Both the position numbers and the translations under genes were made by a program. DNA of 64,000 nucleotides from Asparagopsis taxiformis (taxonomy: Eukaryota > Rhodophyta > Florideophyceae > Bonnemaisoniales > Bonnemaisoniaceae): NCBI GenBank assembly GCA_030407315.1, contig JALQPE010002232.1:1-64000 (forward strand), in the 5' to 3' direction. The notes beneath the pieces are model-generated. The model was not told where the DNA came from and did no database searches. It saw only the letters and a program-made list of their open reading frames with translations. Within the stretch, counting starts at the first letter, position 1, and each line of letters starts with the position of its first letter. This document shows positions 61,673-64,000 of the stretch, piece by piece.

Positions 61673-64000
61673 AAGTCAGTGACGAAACGAAGCAGGATTG
61701 CTCGGTACGCCCCGCTCTGTCCATTCAAGCTGTGCGTCCCGCATGGCAGAAGGCATTATATACAAGACTGCCCTGCGTCCAATGAGGAGCAGAAGCGAGA
61801 AATGCGGCGAGAATTGGCCGAGCGCAAGGCCAGAGACGGACCGGCACACTCTACAAGAGCTCGTAGCGCTGCAAAAGAACAAGGAAAACCAACTGTCTCT
61901 GGACGTCTTAGCAAGAGACATGAATTTTCATCAGGAAGAAGTATTGGAGGCTGCAAAATAACTGTCTCGAATGGAGTTACGGCTATAGACACTCAAGGAC
62001 GTTGTGATGATGGCAGCGACGACAGCTTGGCATCACGACGCGTTGCAGAAAACGCCGCTGCACGTGGAATTGGTACAATAGAAAGTATCAAGCCAGTTAC
62101 ACTACAAGTGGCACTGCGAAAAGGGAAGAAAGCGGAAACATTTAGGTTTTCGAGAGCATGGAAAGTACCTCGAACTGTCCTAAATCTATCTTCCGGACCA
62201 TTGGCACTCCTTAACGCCTCCTTTCTAGTGCCAGATGATGAGCTGGCATGCGAGGAGCTACTTTTGGGGCAGCCCATACTTCGACACCTGCGAATTGACT
62301 CGCAAACTTTACTGGAAATGCATCGTGTGGCGCTTGATGGATCAGATTGCTCACCAGTCGGGAATCCTACTGTCCCCTCAGGTGGCGGTAAACTCAGCCG
62401 CCTCATGGTCGCCCGAATCAATCGAGTAGACAATGGCGCGATTACAGACGAGGAGAATTGTTCTGTAACATCGCCTGGGAATATGCGGAAAAGACTTGAC
62501 TACTTTACTCTACAGAACGAGCCCGATCCGTTCCCTGACCCGTGTTTACTAGATACTGCTGATAGCGAACAGCAGGAGGAGACTGCAAAAGCCGTAAGCG
62601 ACATGATTACTCGTGCACACGACTCCGGTTTGCCGGAAAAATATCGTCGAAAGCTCGAGTCAATAGTGTACGCCCACTTTGACGTTTTTCGAATTGGCCT
62701 GTCTTCCGGACCACCTGCAGACCTACCTCCACTGCGCATTACTCTTTCGAGGGATGCCCGCCCAACAAGGGTAAAGTTGCGCAATTATTCGCAACAACAG
62801 CACGAATTCCTAACGGACTTTGTACACAAACTGGTCGAGAAAGGGTTAGCTTATCCAAATCCTACTGCAGCATGGGCTGCTGCGCCCCTTTTGGTACCTA
62901 AGCCCGGCCCGGCCCGATTTAGATTCACGGTTGACTTACGCCCCGTGAACAAATATACCGTCAAACACCAGTATCCAATGCCTAATCTGGAACACGCGAT
63001 ATCCCAACTCGTGCACTCCCAAGTTTATGCCACGTTTGACCTATCTGCAGGGTACTGGCAACTACCATTACACCCTGCCAGTCAGGAATGCCAATCATTC
63101 CTGACTCCTGACAATGTATACTCACCAACAAGGGTTCTTCACGGCACCACCAACGCCGTGGCACATCTCCAGTCTGCGCTCACGTCCATCATCCCACCCG
63201 ACCTCCGCCCTCATGTACTCATTTGGCTTGATGACATATTAAGCCACCGTTCATCCGTCGACTCGCTATTAGACACCATTGAAGGCATATTTTCGTTGTT
63301 TAAGCAGCGTCATATTCATTTACATCCAGGCAAATGCAATTTGTTTGCAACATCTATCTCTTGGTGTGGTCGTCTTATCTCTAAACACGGAATAAGGTTT
63401 GACCCGAGACGCTTAGATGCTCTCACCTCCATGTCGCCGCCAACTACGGGCGCGCATTTGCAACAATTTCTTTGCGCTATGCAATGGGTGAAGAGTTGCA
63501 TACCCAGTTTTGCAGACATCACGAAGTCTCTGCAAGACTTTCTGCAGCAGGTATATACCCATGCCCCAAAACGCACTAAATCGTCTCTTTCTCGCATCTT
63601 CCTGGCTTCTCTCGGATGGGGAGAGGACATGGACAATGCCTTTGAATGCTGTAAGCAAGCACTGTCATCGCAAGTTACCCTCAGCCATCGAGATCCGCAG
63701 AAACGCTTGTGCGTTTACACTGACGCGTCCGATGAGATATGGTCTGGTATCATTACACAGGTCATCCATACTGACCTAGGGAAACCCCACGCAGAGCAGC
63801 AACACGAGCCCCTCGCCTTCCTATCCGGCAGTTTCAATAACACACAATTGCGATGGTCCACGTTGGAAAAGGAGTCGTTCGCAATACTGGCAACACTCGA
63901 ACGAATGCACTGGCTCGTTGCGACGCCAGCTGGTTTCGATCTTTACACTGACCACAACAACATAATCTTTATCTTCGACCCTTTATCGCTGCTCCCAGAC
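61673..64000 (+). CDS. pol: Gag-Pol of element E, uninterrupted, running off the window
   Basis: 776 consecutive codons without a stop, in frame with the gag part ending at 50481. It starts in a Cys/His region (C-P-F-K-L-C then H-G-R-R-H-Y-I-Q-D-C, a knuckle-like motif). A protease-like site C-D-D-G-S-D-D-S lies near residue 112 (Asp in place of Thr/Ser), followed by a retropepsin-like C-terminal half (L-L-L-G-Q-P-I-L-R-H-L). RT begins near residue 400 (F-T-V-D-L-R-P-V-N; S-A-G-Y-W-Q-L-P) with catalytic W-L-D-D-I-L (Asp 520 and 521). RNase H has Y-T-D-A-S-D (Asp 684) and T-L-E-K-E-S. Integrase and 3' LTR lie beyond 64000. The RT/RNase H text resembles gypsy elements common in oomycetes and red algae. 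Confidence 0.93.

Noticed and set aside
1..64000. CRISPR array, rRNA or tRNA genes, bacterial operon or prophage
   Set aside because: No spaced direct-repeat array, no rRNA-like or cloverleaf sequence recognised, and the whole content is eukaryotic retrotransposons and intron-poor genes.

Overview
The window is eukaryotic and is built almost entirely of LTR retrotransposons, many nested in one another or in host genes. No rRNA, tRNA, CRISPR array or prokaryotic operon was seen. The few host genes are intron-poor: an animal-type haem peroxidase with a signal peptide, and two related secreted cysteine-rich proteins. This fits a red alga (Chondrus-like, repeat-rich with compact genes) or an oomycete. 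I lean weakly to a red alga, partly because the two cysteine-rich genes have clear TATA boxes, but the sequence does not settle it.

Layout. 1-4393: unassigned DNA plus a truncated family-A retrotransposon (A3, 1090-2372) and two abutting perfect palindromes. 4394-18064: A1, a 13.7-kb Ty3/gypsy chromovirus on the minus strand with 657/659-bp LTRs, TSD GTCCC, intact gag and pol, and a large antisense gene between pol and the 3' LTR. 18065-21997: unassigned DNA, a decayed integrase-chromodomain fragment (G) and the 3' end of a copia element (F). 21998-31414: copia element B, split by chromovirus C (25490-30737). 31415-42310: two minus-strand secreted cysteine-rich genes. One is decayed; the other is split by gypsy element D (36384-41811, TSD AGCC). 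42311-47308: no recognised gene. 47309-48979: haem peroxidase with three apparent frameshifts. 49311-64000: gypsy element E, whose reading frame is cut by A2 (50482-61667, plus strand, TSD AAAAC), a second family-A copy that has lost most of the antisense gene. Element E then continues as one open frame off the right edge.

Family A is the most unusual content. Its gag and pol overlap in the -1 frame with a textbook GGGAAAC slippery heptamer and a 10-bp stem-loop. Its protease has DTC in place of DTG. Its antisense gene has its own TATA-like element and no recognised homologue. A 14-bp microhomology deletion explains the loss of that gene in A2.

Interpretation caution. LTR pairs of A1 and D differ only by homopolymer-length indels. 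The three peroxidase breaks and several others are also single-base length changes in runs. Some 'pseudogene' calls here may therefore reflect residual consensus error and need read-level checking.
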